NCBI RefSeq assembly: GCF_000379425.1
Contig: NZ_KB902226.1
Coordinates: 1-64,000 of the forward strand
Direction: 5' to 3'
From: Corynebacterium lubricantis DSM 45231
GTDB lineage: Bacteria; Actinomycetota; Actinomycetes; Mycobacteriales; Mycobacteriaceae
Length of the DNA stretch: 64,000 nucleotides
Shown: positions 48,692 to 56,826 of the stretch, piece by piece
Numbering within the stretch: the stretch's first letter is position 1
How the letters are laid out: each line of letters begins with the position of its first letter
The notes under the pieces: generated by a model
The model's database searches: none
The model's input: the letters and a program-made list of their open reading frames with translations, nothing else
Told to the model about the DNA's origin: nothing
Made by a program: the position numbers and the translations under genes

Positions 48692-49633
48692 ATGACGATG
48701 CACATCGCTAGTACCCACGTACACATGATGGGCACCGTCATCGAGGTCCAGGTGGAGGCCGAGCGAGCACAATCGCTTATCGACGAGGCCATCCGGCGAC
48801 TCAGAATCTATGAGCACCGCTTCAGCGCCAACGATCCTGCCTCGGAATTAGGTGAGCTCAATAGTGCTGCCGGGCGCCGCCCCGTCGAGGTGCATCCCGA
48901 GCTGTTCGAATTGATCTCGCTTGGCATCGAGAACAGCCTGGCACCTAAGTCGATGCTCAACATTGCGATTGGCCCGCTGGTGCAGCTGTGGCGCATCGGC
49001 TTTGCGGATGCGAATGTTCCCGACCCTGCTGCGATCGACGCGGCTCTGCAACTTACCGATCCCGCGCTTATCGAACTCGATGCAGAGTCTGGCCAAGTCT
49101 TCTTGGCGCGCAGCGGGATGAAAATCGACTTAGGTGCGGTGGCTAAGGGATATATCGCCGACCTGATCATCGCCTACTTCAAGGACCAGGGTGCTCACTC
49201 TGCAATGATCAACCTGGGCGGAAATGTGCTGACTTTTGGCCCTTCCCCGCGCCAATCCGATGGCCACTGGCGTATCGGGTTGCGCCATCCCAACAACGAA
49301 AACGATCAGATTATCGGCGCCATCACCGTTGGGGAACAATCAGTAGTGACCAGTGGTGTGTATCAGCGCCGCCTCAACAAAGATGGTCGCACCTACCACC
49401 ACATCTTGGACCCTGCCACGGGCTATCCCCTAGAGACGGATGTGGTCTCCTTGACCATCGTCTCGCCGCGGTCGGTCGACGGCGAGATCTGGACCAGCAG
49501 GCTTTTCGGTCGCTCCGCCTCTGAAATCCTGCTGGAGATCAGCACCCAGCCCGAGTGCAGCGCGCTCGTGATTACCGAAGATCTCGAACTTTATGCCTCC
49601 GGTGAACTCCGTGAACAGTTAGCGTTTAGTTAG
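48692..49633 (+). CDS. apbE: FAD:protein FMN transferase (ApbE)
   Basis: Mg-dependent flavin transferase attaching FMN to Thr/Ser of FMN_bind domains. From ATG 48692, 313 residues: HVHMMGTVIEVQVEAE at the start, GMKIDLGAVAKGYIADLI (K144-K152 region), INLGGNVLTFG, VVTSGVYQRR and HHILDPATGYPLETDVVSLTIVSP, the family motif set. No signal peptide, so it acts in the cytoplasm, consistent with the cytoplasmic flavoprotein just upstream. GGAG lies 6 nt before the ATG. The larger frame back to 48554 overlaps the upstream gene and is rejected. Confidence 0.93.
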   Translation: MTMHIASTHVHMMGTVIEVQVEAERAQSLIDEAIRRLRIYEHRFSANDPASELGELNSAAGRRPVEVHPELFELISLGIENSLAPKSMLNIAIGPLVQLWRIGFADANVPDPAAIDAALQLTDPALIELDAESGQVFLARSGMKIDLGAVAKGYIADLIIAYFKDQGAHSAMINLGGNVLTFGPSPRQSDGHWRIGLRHPNNENDQIIGAITVGEQSVVTSGVYQRRLNKDGRTYHHILDPATGYPLETDVVSLTIVSPRSVDGEIWTSRLFGRSASEILLEISTQPECSALVITEDLELYASGELREQLAFS

Positions 49634-49728
49634 GTCGTCTTCCCTCATTGATCTGACTTTTGTCGTGACCCCGACTATTCTTGGGGCATTTATTGCCTTT
49701 TTATTGTCTATTTTGAATTGGGGAAGAG

Positions 49729-51081
49729 ATGAAACGCGCCTTTGCAATTGCAATGGCCTACTTTGGTGTGACGGTGGGTGCCGGTTTCGCTTCAGGCCAG
49801 GAAATGCTGCAGTACTACGTGGCACACGGTTGGTGGGGAATCCTAGGCGCAATCGTCGTCCTGCTCATCATGCCGTTAACCGCAATGATCGCTTTACAAT
49901 ACGGCAGCTATTTTCAGGCATCGTCGCATAAGCGCGTTTTTACTTCGATCACCTCGAAGATTCCGGCCACATTTATCGACTACGCCGTCACAGCCACCCA
50001 ATTCGCCGTGGCCTTCGTCATGCTCTCCGGCGCGGGCGCGAATCTTCATCAACAATTCGGCTTGCCCCTGTGGGTCGGCTCAACTCTTATGCTCATCCTC
50101 GTGTTGGTTTTCGGCATGATGGACGTTGACAAGGTCACCAACGCCATCGGAGCCATCACTCCCGTGGTGATCATCTTCATGACGCTGGCGGCCATCGCAG
50201 CCCTGACCGATCCCCCAGAACCCTTCGACGGGATCCAAGAATTCGCCACGACCCATATCGACCCCGCGGTACCGAATTGGTGGCTGTCCACGCTGAACTA
50301 CATTGGCCTGTCCATGATGGGCGGGGTCTCCATGGGCGTAGTCATCGGTGGCGCCAACCTGGACACGAAATCCGCTGGCCGCGGTGGGTTCCTGGGTGGT
50401 TTTCTCTTTGGTGCCATTCTGCTTCTTCTGGTCGTTGGAATGCTCTTCCAAGTCACAGAGCTTTACGACGATGCACTCCCCACCCTGACCCTCGTCAACG
50501 AGATCCACCCTGCTCTTGGCACGATCGCAGCTCTGGCGACCTATTTGATGATCTTCTCCACGGCGCTCGGATCCTTTTACGCGCTGACTCGTCGACTCGT
50601 CCCGAATAATCCAAAGCGTTTCAAACCTGTCTTCATTGTGGTTGTTTTTATCGGCTATGCGTTGTCCTTCGTCGACTTTGCCACCTTGGTCAATACTGTT
50701 TTCCCGGCCCTCGGATATGCCGGCATCGTCATGATCGTCGTGCTCATTGGCACCTGGTTTATGCGTGGTCGCGGAATTGTGAACGAGGAATCGTCGCGAC
50801 GCGATAAAATCCGCAACCTGATCTGGCGCATGTTGGACCCCAATGAAAAGTTCACCACCGCCCACCGCGCTCAATTGTCACGCGAAGTCTTTAGCTCGCC
50901 GCTCGAGAGCACCAAGCTACGATCCGCCATGGCTGAGGAAGTCATCGACGAACTCGACGCTGACTCTTCCTCCGACTTTGACAAGGACTCTTTCGAGTTG
51001 GATCAGCAGTGGGTACAAGGACGCTACGATCCCACCCAGGCCGGAGAAGTCCGAATTGTCAACGAAAGCGACCCTAAGTAG
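49729..51081 (+). CDS. YkvI-family membrane transporter
   Basis: A 450-residue membrane protein with about ten spans: FAIAMAYFGVTVGAGFASGQEMLQYY at the N-terminus (the GxTVGAGFASGQE motif of YkvI proteins, distant APC/LeuT-fold relatives), then MGGVSMGVVIGGANLDTKSAGRGGFLGG, VNEIHPALGTIAALATYLMIFSTALGSFYALTRRL. A 110-residue charged cytoplasmic tail follows the last span. Substrate unknown; it could move the carboxylate handled by the adjacent enoate reductase (speculative). GGGAAGAG gives a ribosome-binding site for ATG 49729. Its 3' end overlaps the convergent MFS gene by 8 nt. Confidence 0.8.
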   Translation: MKRAFAIAMAYFGVTVGAGFASGQEMLQYYVAHGWWGILGAIVVLLIMPLTAMIALQYGSYFQASSHKRVFTSITSKIPATFIDYAVTATQFAVAFVMLSGAGANLHQQFGLPLWVGSTLMLILVLVFGMMDVDKVTNAIGAITPVVIIFMTLAAIAALTDPPEPFDGIQEFATTHIDPAVPNWWLSTLNYIGLSMMGGVSMGVVIGGANLDTKSAGRGGFLGGFLFGAILLLLVVGMLFQVTELYDDALPTLTLVNEIHPALGTIAALATYLMIFSTALGSFYALTRRLVPNNPKRFKPVFIVVVFIGYALSFVDFATLVNTVFPALGYAGIVMIVVLIGTWFMRGRGIVNEESSRRDKIRNLIWRMLDPNEKFTTAHRAQLSREVFSSPLESTKLRSAMAEEVIDELDADSSSDFDKDSFELDQQWVQGRYDPTQAGEVRIVNESDPK

Positions 51082-52189
51082 TGGTCCTCCTCTGCCCCGC
51101 AATGTTGACCACGGCCATCACCAGCAGGATGCAGGCTGCGCCGAGGAAAGCCCACCAGGCATGAATGTTGTAAAGGGGAAGGATCACAATCGGTGTCAGC
51201 GAGTTGCCGAAGAACCTGAAAGCTTGAATCGTCGAGAGCATCTGGGTGCCTCCCGGCGCGCGCAACACAATCATGTTCATCGACACTTGTGTGCCTTGAA
51301 CAGCTAGAACCGCAATGCCCCAGAACACCGCGATGAGAATCATCCACGGCGAGACCGCAATAGCCAATAACGCGACCGCAGCGACGATCAGCCCACCGGC
51401 AAGTACTGGGCGCGGACCGTGCTTGTCGGCAAGGCCTCCCACGTAGCGGGCAAAAATGAACGCCGTGAGTCCACCGATCATCACGATCGCACCGCGAGTC
51501 ACCGGGCCCGCGCCGAACCTGTCGCCAACGTACAGCGCGATAATGAATGACATACCGATCACACCCGTGCCCACTGACAGCAGCGTGAGCATAGCGCGCA
51601 CGATGGGCCAGTTGAGTTTGAAGCGGCGCGAGCCCGGCGCGGGTGGGCTCGCCGGGACATCGGGGACGCGCACAATCACAATCACCACGGCAAATACGGC
51701 GAGGAACACATACATTAAGCGCCAGCTCACAAGCGAAGTCACACCAGCGACCAGAGGCGCAGAGAAGAGCCCGAAGGATTGCATCGCGGCATAGGTGCCC
51801 AACGCCTGACCCAACTTGTCGTCCGGGGTGATGTGTTTCAGCACCTGCTGCAGGAGCGGCGCGGTAAACGCATTACCTATCGCGGCCACAATAAACGCCA
51901 CGAGGAACAGCCACCACACCGGAGTAACTACCAGCACGAAGGCTGCTACAGCGATGACCAAGTACGCAGTGCGGATCACCCCGGCTGGCCGCAGGTTACG
52001 CACCAAGTAGGAGGAAAAGAGCATCGTCACGGCCAAAGGAAGCATGTAGGCCGTCATCGTCAGCGAGGCCAATTCCAGCGAGATCCCAAAATCCGCGGCG
52101 AATTCCGGAAGCACCACAGACAGCGACTGCCCCGCGAAGGGCCCGAGAAAGCCACCGATCATGATGCAGACATAGCGGAATTTATCCAT
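51074..52189 (-). CDS. MFS transporter
   Basis: About 371 residues from ATG 52189, 11-12 spans: GGFLGPFAGQSLSVVLPEFAADFGISLELASLTMTAYMLPLAVTMLFSSYLVRN is the typical DHA1-like N-terminus; ITPDDKLGQALGTYAAMQSFGLFSAPLVAG and ARYVGGLADKHGPRPVLAGGL follow. Probably a drug or metabolite exporter. TACAAT lies 6 nt before ATG 52189, so a leaderless transcript is likely, and the in-frame ATG 52210 upstream is less probable. Starts 19 bp from the divergent AlkD-like gene. Confidence 0.82.
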   Translation of the reverse strand: MDKFRYVCIMIGGFLGPFAGQSLSVVLPEFAADFGISLELASLTMTAYMLPLAVTMLFSSYLVRNLRPAGVIRTAYLVIAVAAFVLVVTPVWWLFLVAFIVAAIGNAFTAPLLQQVLKHITPDDKLGQALGTYAAMQSFGLFSAPLVAGVTSLVSWRLMYVFLAVFAVVIVIVRVPDVPASPPAPGSRRFKLNWPIVRAMLTLLSVGTGVIGMSFIIALYVGDRFGAGPVTRGAIVMIGGLTAFIFARYVGGLADKHGPRPVLAGGLIVAAVALLAIAVSPWMILIAVFWGIAVLAVQGTQVSMNMIVLRAPGGTQMLSTIQAFRFFGNSLTPIVILPLYNIHAWWAFLGAACILLVMAVVNIAGQRRTTT

Positions 52190-52208
52190 GAGGTGATTGT
52201 ATGGGTAC

Positions 52209-52829
52209 ATGCCAACAATTGAGTCGGTTTACTCCGCGCTACTGCCCCTCGCCGACCCCGATCGGGCGGTCGGTATGGAGGCATATATGCGCGATAAATT
52301 CCCGTTCTTGGGGGTTTCCGCAGGAGTTCGTCGCAAAGCGACGCGTGCCATCGTGCATGAACGACCCACCGACTTCGACTTCGCCGCACAACTTTTTGGC
52401 GAGGACGAGCGGGAGTTCCACTACTGCGCGTGCGACCATGTGCGCTTTGGTCGCTTGTCGACGACCGACCTGCCCGCTTTGAAGCGCCTAGTCCAAACGA
52501 AATCGTGGTGGGACACCGTCGACCCGCTGGCGAAAGCTGTCGGATCGGCTGCGGATGCTGAATCGATGCGCATCTGGGCTGCGGATGAGGATTTTTGGGT
52601 GCGCCGCGTTGCTATCATCCATCAGTTGGGTTTCAAGCAGGACACCGATGCCGAGCTCCTCTCCGAGTGCATCGAGGCGAACCTGGGATCGACCGAGTTC
52701 TTCATTAATAAGGCCATCGGCTGGGCACTGCGCGACTACTCGAAATCAAACCCCTCGTGGGTGTCGGAGTTCATTGCCACCCACGACCTCGCCGCGCTCT
52801 CGGTGCGGGAAGGATCGAAGTACCTGTAG
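52209..52829 (+). CDS. DNA alkylation repair protein (AlkD-like HEAT-repeat glycosylase)
   Basis: A 206-residue all-helical protein. MRDKFPFLGVSAGVRRKATRAI, then EFHYCACDHVRF, TKSWWDTVDPLAKAVG, WAADEDFWVRRVAIIHQLGFKQDTD and FFINKAIGWALRDYSKSNPSWVSEFI match the AlkD family in order; the aromatic/acidic positions W (TKSWWDTVD) and D (SWWDT) that act on the alkylated base are present. Role: excision of bulky or cationic N3/N7-alkylpurines. ATG 52209 was chosen; a TTG at 52197 is in frame. Divergent from the MFS gene with nearly overlapping promoters. Confidence 0.88.
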   Translation: MPTIESVYSALLPLADPDRAVGMEAYMRDKFPFLGVSAGVRRKATRAIVHERPTDFDFAAQLFGEDEREFHYCACDHVRFGRLSTTDLPALKRLVQTKSWWDTVDPLAKAVGSAADAESMRIWAADEDFWVRRVAIIHQLGFKQDTDAELLSECIEANLGSTEFFINKAIGWALRDYSKSNPSWVSEFIATHDLAALSVREGSKYL

Positions 52830-52912
52830 TTCTTGCCATCTCCTTTCCGGTCCTTGGTATTGTGCGATGGGACACAAAGCGCCCACCTGACACCGATTTT
52901 TCAAAGGACACT

Positions 52913-54262
52913 ATGAAAGCAACCTCCACCCCGCGTGAGCGTCGACGCGTCGTCGCTGCAACCACCGTTGGCACCGCTATCGAGTGGTACGACTTCTTCC
53001 TCTACGCCGCCGTGGCAGGGTTGGTTTTTAATCAGCTGATGTTTGGGCCCGTCGGAGACGGCTCCTCCACGATTCTGGCCTTCCTCACCGCAGGCCTTTC
53101 CTTCCTCTTCCGCCCGCTCGGCGCGTTTTTGGCCGGCCATTTCGCGGACAAAGTAGGACGACGCTTCGTCTTGATGGTCACGCTTTTCGCTATGGGTGGG
53201 GCGACGACCCTGATTGGCTTGGTACCCACCTACGAGCAAGCCGGCATCTGGGCGCCGCTTGCGCTGGTGGTGCTGCGCATCGTGCAGGGAATGTCGGCAG
53301 GTGGCGAATGGGGCTCTGCGGTACTGCTCGCCGTTGAGCACGCCCCCACCGAAAAGCGTGGCTTCTTCGGGGCTGGCCCACAGATCGGTGCGCCGATTGG
53401 TCTGCTCATGGCCAACGGTGCTCTTGCCCTGATGAACTGGATTGCTCCTGGGGACGCTTTCATGGACTGGGGCTGGCGCGTGCCTTTCCTTTTCTCCATT
53501 GTGCTCGTGGTCATTGGTTACCTCATCCGCGTCGGCGTCGACGAATCTCCCGTCTTTACCGAAATGGCCGACGACCGCGAAGCCCGTGCGGTTCCCGCTC
53601 ATCCGATTGCCACGCTGTTTTCCAAGTACTGGCCCCTGGTGATTGCGGGTGCTCTCCTGTTCGCAGCGAACGGGGTCGCGGGCTACATGATGGCCGGTGG
53701 CTACATTCAGAACTACACCACAAATCCGGATGGGCTCGCGCTTGAGCGCGGCACGATCTTGCTTATCGTGACAGGTGCTGCGGCCGTATGGGTCGTCTCC
53801 ACATTGTTCGCAGGCTGGGTCTCGGACAAGATCGGGCGTCGCACGACCTTCCTTCTCGGCTTCATCGTGCAAGCCATCGCCGTGATCACACTGTTCCCCC
53901 TGGTCAACACCGGTAACTACGGCACAATCTTCTTAGGCCTCGGATTCCTCTCCATCGGACTGGGCCTGACCTATGGCCAAACGAGTGCCACCTACGCGGA
54001 GCTCTTCCCCGCCTCGATCCGTGGCTCGGGAGTATCCATCACTTATGCCATCGGCTCGATTATCGGCGGCGCCTTCGCCCCAATGATCGCCGCATGGATG
54101 GTAGAAAATACGGGCTCTACCTGGGGAGTCACTGCCTACCTGCTCACCGCCACCGTGATCGGTTTCATCACCGCCGCCCTGCTCCGCGACCGCACCGGCC
54201 TCCCGCTCGGCCATGAATACGAAGAGCAACAAGCACGAGGCCACTTCGTGTTTTCGCGCTAG
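52913..54262 (+). CDS. MFS metabolite:H+ symporter (MHS family)
   Basis: A 449-residue, 12-span symporter. VAATTVGTAIEWYDFFLYAAVAGLVFNQLMF is the MHS signature, followed by FRPLGAFLAGHFADKVGRRFVL, LRIVQGMSAGGEWGSAVLLAVEHAPTEKRGFFGAGPQIGAPIGLL and FPASIRGSGVSITYAIGSIIGGAFAPMIAAW. Family members import dicarboxylates, shikimate, betaine or aromatic acids; the substrate is not predictable. ATG 52913 has AAAGGA 5 nt upstream. It closes the accessory stretch before rplY. Confidence 0.88.
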   Translation: MKATSTPRERRRVVAATTVGTAIEWYDFFLYAAVAGLVFNQLMFGPVGDGSSTILAFLTAGLSFLFRPLGAFLAGHFADKVGRRFVLMVTLFAMGGATTLIGLVPTYEQAGIWAPLALVVLRIVQGMSAGGEWGSAVLLAVEHAPTEKRGFFGAGPQIGAPIGLLMANGALALMNWIAPGDAFMDWGWRVPFLFSIVLVVIGYLIRVGVDESPVFTEMADDREARAVPAHPIATLFSKYWPLVIAGALLFAANGVAGYMMAGGYIQNYTTNPDGLALERGTILLIVTGAAAVWVVSTLFAGWVSDKIGRRTTFLLGFIVQAIAVITLFPLVNTGNYGTIFLGLGFLSIGLGLTYGQTSATYAELFPASIRGSGVSITYAIGSIIGGAFAPMIAAWMVENTGSTWGVTAYLLTATVIGFITAALLRDRTGLPLGHEYEEQQARGHFVFSR

Positions 54263-54485
54263 CTCCCTCTGTCAGAAGTGCGGTTTGGCCCAGTACACTA
54301 GCTGGTGTTATGCTTTTCAGCGTCTCGGCGAGGGCCTGAAAGAATGGCCGTTATCGACGCGATAAGTATCACAGACTTTTCTAGCCTGCGATCACTCGAC
54401 GAGCAAAACACGTTTGAGTTGGTCGCAGGTTTTCTTCATGGAACACCTACTTTAGCGGCCGCTACCACTACATTTAGGAGTTCAC

Positions 54486-55112
54486 ATGGCTGAAACCCCA
54501 GTAATCAAGGCAGAGCTGCGCGAAGAGTTCGGCAAGGGTGCTTCCCGCCGTCTGCGCCGCGACCGTCGCCTCCCAGGCGTTCTGTACTCGAAGGGTGCAG
54601 AGACCCTCCACTTCCACGCTGACCTGCTCGAGGTTCAGGCTCTCGTTCGTAACGACGGCGTCAACGCTGTCCTCGAGCTCGAGGTTGACGGCGAGCAGCA
54701 CCTCGCAATGGTCAAGTACATCGACCAGAACGTGCTCACCCTTGACATCGACCACATCGACCTGCTGGGCATCAAGCGCGGCGAAAAGGTTGAGGTTGAC
54801 GTTGCAGTTGTCACCGAGGGCGAGATCGCTCCAGGTGCCATCATGATCCAGGAAGCAGACGTTATCACCATCGAGGTTGACGCTCTGAAGATTCCTGAAG
54901 AGATCACCGTTTCTGTCGAGGGCAAGGAGATCGGCGACCAGATCCTGGCTAAGGACATCACCCTGCCAGCTGGCGCATCCCTGATCACCGAGCCAGAAGA
55001 CCTGATCATCAACGTCACCTACGAAGAGGTTGACACCGAGCTCGAAGAGGCTGCAGCAGCAGCTGAGGAAGGCGGCGCAGAAGCAGGCGCCGAGTCCACC
55101 GACTCCGAGTAA
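54486..55112 (+). CDS. rplY: 50S ribosomal protein L25 / general stress protein Ctc
   Basis: 5S-rRNA-binding ribosomal protein of the long Ctc/TL5 type. The 208 residues comprise the N-terminal L25 beta-barrel (AELREEFGKGASRRLRRDRRLPGVLYSKG, residues about 6-95) and the C-terminal TL5 domain (EGEIAPGAIMIQEADVITIEVDALKIPEEITVSVEGKEIGDQILAKDI), then an Ala/Glu-rich acidic tail. Codon use is strongly biased as expected of a ribosomal gene. AGGAG precedes ATG 54486 by 5 nt. pth follows, the conserved rplY-pth order. Confidence 0.97.
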   Translation: MAETPVIKAELREEFGKGASRRLRRDRRLPGVLYSKGAETLHFHADLLEVQALVRNDGVNAVLELEVDGEQHLAMVKYIDQNVLTLDIDHIDLLGIKRGEKVEVDVAVVTEGEIAPGAIMIQEADVITIEVDALKIPEEITVSVEGKEIGDQILAKDITLPAGASLITEPEDLIINVTYEEVDTELEEAAAAAEEGGAEAGAESTDSE

Positions 55113-55117
55113 GCATT

Positions 55118-55131
55118 TCGCTTCACGACGA
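55118..55131 (+). other. Recurrent pre-terminator motif TCGCTTNNCGACGA (copy 3)
   Basis: TCGCTTCACGACGA begins 5 nt after the rplY stop and ends 3 nt before the terminator stem; identical over all 14 nt to copy 1. Confidence 0.6.
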
Positions 55132-55134
55132 TTC

Positions 55135-55165
55135 GCCCGCCCCGCTGGTCTCCAGCGGGGCGGGC
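55135..55165 (+). terminator. Intrinsic terminator after rplY
   Basis: Perfect 14-bp GC-rich stem GCCCGCCCCGCTGG / CCAGCGGGGCGGGC, 3-nt loop TCT, tail TTCGTTTG. It separates rplY from pth only 25 nt downstream. Confidence 0.88.
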
Positions 55166-55190
55166 TTCGTTTGTGTGCCAATATAGAGGC

Positions 55191-55748
55191 GTGTCTGACT
55201 CACCTCTATTAATCGTCGGCCTGGGCAATCCCGGCCCGCAGTATGCCGAAACTCGCCACAATGTCGGGGTCATGGTCATTGAGGAACTTCTTGGTGAAGT
55301 CTCCCCCATGGCCGCCACCTTAAGCGTGCACAAGAAGACCAACACCGAGGTCGCCGAGCTCACCGCCGGCCGGTTGACATCCCGACAAACAATTCTGGCA
55401 CGGACCAGGGCATACATGAACGTTTCGGGCGGGCCCGTCAAGGCCCTGGCCAATTACTTCGGAGTCTCTCCTTCCGATCTCTACGTCATCTACGACGAGA
55501 TCGACCAAGACTTCGGGGAAATCAAACTCCGCTCCGGTGGCGGCGATCATGGCCATAACGGGCTGAAGTCCGTGACCAAGTCTCTCGGAACCGGCGATTA
55601 CAACAAGCTCGGCGTAGGAATCGGCCGACCACCCGGGCGTCAACCCGTCGCCGATTACGTGCTCAAACCCTTTAGCAAGAAGGAACAAGGCGAGCTCCCC
55701 TTCGTTCGCGGAGACGCCGCCTCGGAACTGCTGCGCGCGCTGCGCTAG
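55191..55748 (+). CDS. pth: Peptidyl-tRNA hydrolase
   Basis: Releases tRNA from prematurely dropped peptidyl-tRNAs. From GTG 55191, 185 residues: LLIVGLGNPGPQYAETRHNVGV with N13 and catalytic H23, LARTRAYMNVSGGPVKALANYF, YVIYDEIDQDFGEIKLRSGGGDHGHNGLKSV and the GIGRPPGRQPVADYVLKPFSKKE end. An in-frame GTG at 55173 would add six residues. AGAGG lies just upstream. The upstream terminator suggests a separate promoter, possibly the TATAGA at 55183. Confidence 0.94.
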   Translation: MSDSPLLIVGLGNPGPQYAETRHNVGVMVIEELLGEVSPMAATLSVHKKTNTEVAELTAGRLTSRQTILARTRAYMNVSGGPVKALANYFGVSPSDLYVIYDEIDQDFGEIKLRSGGGDHGHNGLKSVTKSLGTGDYNKLGVGIGRPPGRQPVADYVLKPFSKKEQGELPFVRGDAASELLRALR

Positions 55749-55821
55749 CCCTTGATCCCCTGGCAGAAATTTCCTTGGTCCCGGCCCACGAGGTGCACTT
55801 CGCATGACTTCTCTCCCAGCG

Positions 55822-55865
55822 ACCTGGGGTTTTATATTTCGCAGTGCGTTAGGTTCGGTTCGGGG
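55822..55865 (+). repeat. Dispersed repeat copy B, left inverted repeat of the SDR unit
   Basis: 55831-55865 matches the reverse complement of 56732-56766 at 31 of 35 positions (shared core ATTTCGCAGTGCGTT then GGTTCGG). With copy A it shares ACCTGGG, TTTT, GTGCGTTAGGTTC and CGGGG in order. Confidence 0.75.
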
Positions 55866-55968
55866 ATCCCAACCCGAGATACTTCAAACTTAAATTTTTG
55901 GTACGGTGGGAATTATCCGAAAGGATGACCTTAAATAACCAAATCTCCAAGTGAGAAGGATCTACATA

Positions 55969-56712
55969 ATGAGCAACGCAGTTTTCAATCAAGACCTATT
56001 TAAAGACAAAGTAGCCGTAGTCACCGGTGGCACCTCAGGTATTGGCCAAGGGGTTGCCCAGTACCTCGCCGAGCTCGGCGCCAAGGTGTACGCAGTTGGC
56101 CTTGGTTCTGACAAGGTTTCCTTTCCCGAAGGCCTCAACGTCGAAGTTCGCGAAGTAGATGTTACTAACGACGACCACTTAAAGTCCCTGTTCGCTGAAC
56201 TTGATCGCCTGGACATTTTAGTTCCGGCAGCTGGTATCAGCATGGGCGCAAAGGAAATGGAGTGGGAGGCCTATAATAAGGTCCTCTCTATTCAGCTACA
56301 GGGCGTTTACCGCACTATTAACCTTGCTGAGGATCTACTCAAGGCAAACAAGCGCACAGTAATAAACATCGCTTCGATGTACTCCTACTTCGGTGGCGGC
56401 ACCGCAGTTGCTTATTCCAGCGCAAAGGGTGGCATTGTCCAGCTCACTAAATCCCTCGCAGAGGCATGGGGCAAGGACGGGGTTCGTGTGAACGCCGTGG
56501 CGCCCGGCTGGATTAATACCCCACTTTTGAGCGCCGTAGATGATGTTGCCCCTGGTGCGAGCGAGCGCATTCTCTCCCGCACTCCGGCAGGTCGCTTCGG
56601 CGAACCCGAGGAGATCGCATCGACGATCGCCTTCCTCGCTTCCGATGCCGCCGCGTTCGTCAACGGCGTTACTTTGCCAGTAGACGGCGGCTACCTCACC
56701 GTCGGCATCTAG
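55969..56712 (+). CDS. SDR family oxidoreductase, flanked by inverted repeats
   Basis: A 247-residue classical short-chain dehydrogenase. NAD(P) motif VVTGGTSGIGQG, adenine-ring loop DVTND, LVPAAGI (replacing the usual NNAG), catalytic S (INIASMYSYFGG), Y and K in YSSAKGG (Y-x-x-x-K), and PGWINTPLL; the C-terminus LASDAAAFVNGVTLPVDGGY is standard. Substrate unknown. AAGGA lies before ATG 55969. The gene stands alone between two facing copies of a dispersed repeat. Codon use includes more A/T-ending codons in the first third than its neighbours. Confidence 0.9.
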   Translation: MSNAVFNQDLFKDKVAVVTGGTSGIGQGVAQYLAELGAKVYAVGLGSDKVSFPEGLNVEVREVDVTNDDHLKSLFAELDRLDILVPAAGISMGAKEMEWEAYNKVLSIQLQGVYRTINLAEDLLKANKRTVINIASMYSYFGGGTAVAYSSAKGGIVQLTKSLAEAWGKDGVRVNAVAPGWINTPLLSAVDDVAPGASERILSRTPAGRFGEPEEIASTIAFLASDAAAFVNGVTLPVDGGYLTVGI

Positions 56713-56731
56713 ATTCTGAGCCCTAAAACTG

Positions 56732-56766
56732 CCCCGGGCCGAACCAAACGCACTGCGAAATATTAA
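56732..56766 (-). repeat. Dispersed repeat copy C, right inverted repeat of the SDR unit
   Basis: Reverse complement of copy B with four mismatches over 35 nt; allowing a one-base gap the match extends into TTTTA. It begins 20 nt after the SDR stop and abuts the shared terminator. Confidence 0.75.
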
Positions 56767-56810
56767 AAGCGGCGCAGGACGACTTCGAAAAGTCGCCCTG
56801 CGCCGCTTTT
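56765..56810. terminator. Bidirectional terminator between SDR gene and genH
   Basis: Long hairpin: AAAAGCGGCGCAGG pairs with CCTGCGCCGCTTTT, one A.C mismatch, then CGACTT / AAGTCG with a CGAA loop. T runs on both strands fit the convergent genes. Confidence 0.92.
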
Positions 56811-56826
56811 GCGCTAGCTAGGCAGA

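Noticed and set aside
54305..54493. 62-codon plus-strand frame upstream of rplY
   Set aside because: It overlaps the rplY ribosome-binding site and start, and its sequence has no protein-like pattern; most likely the rplY leader.
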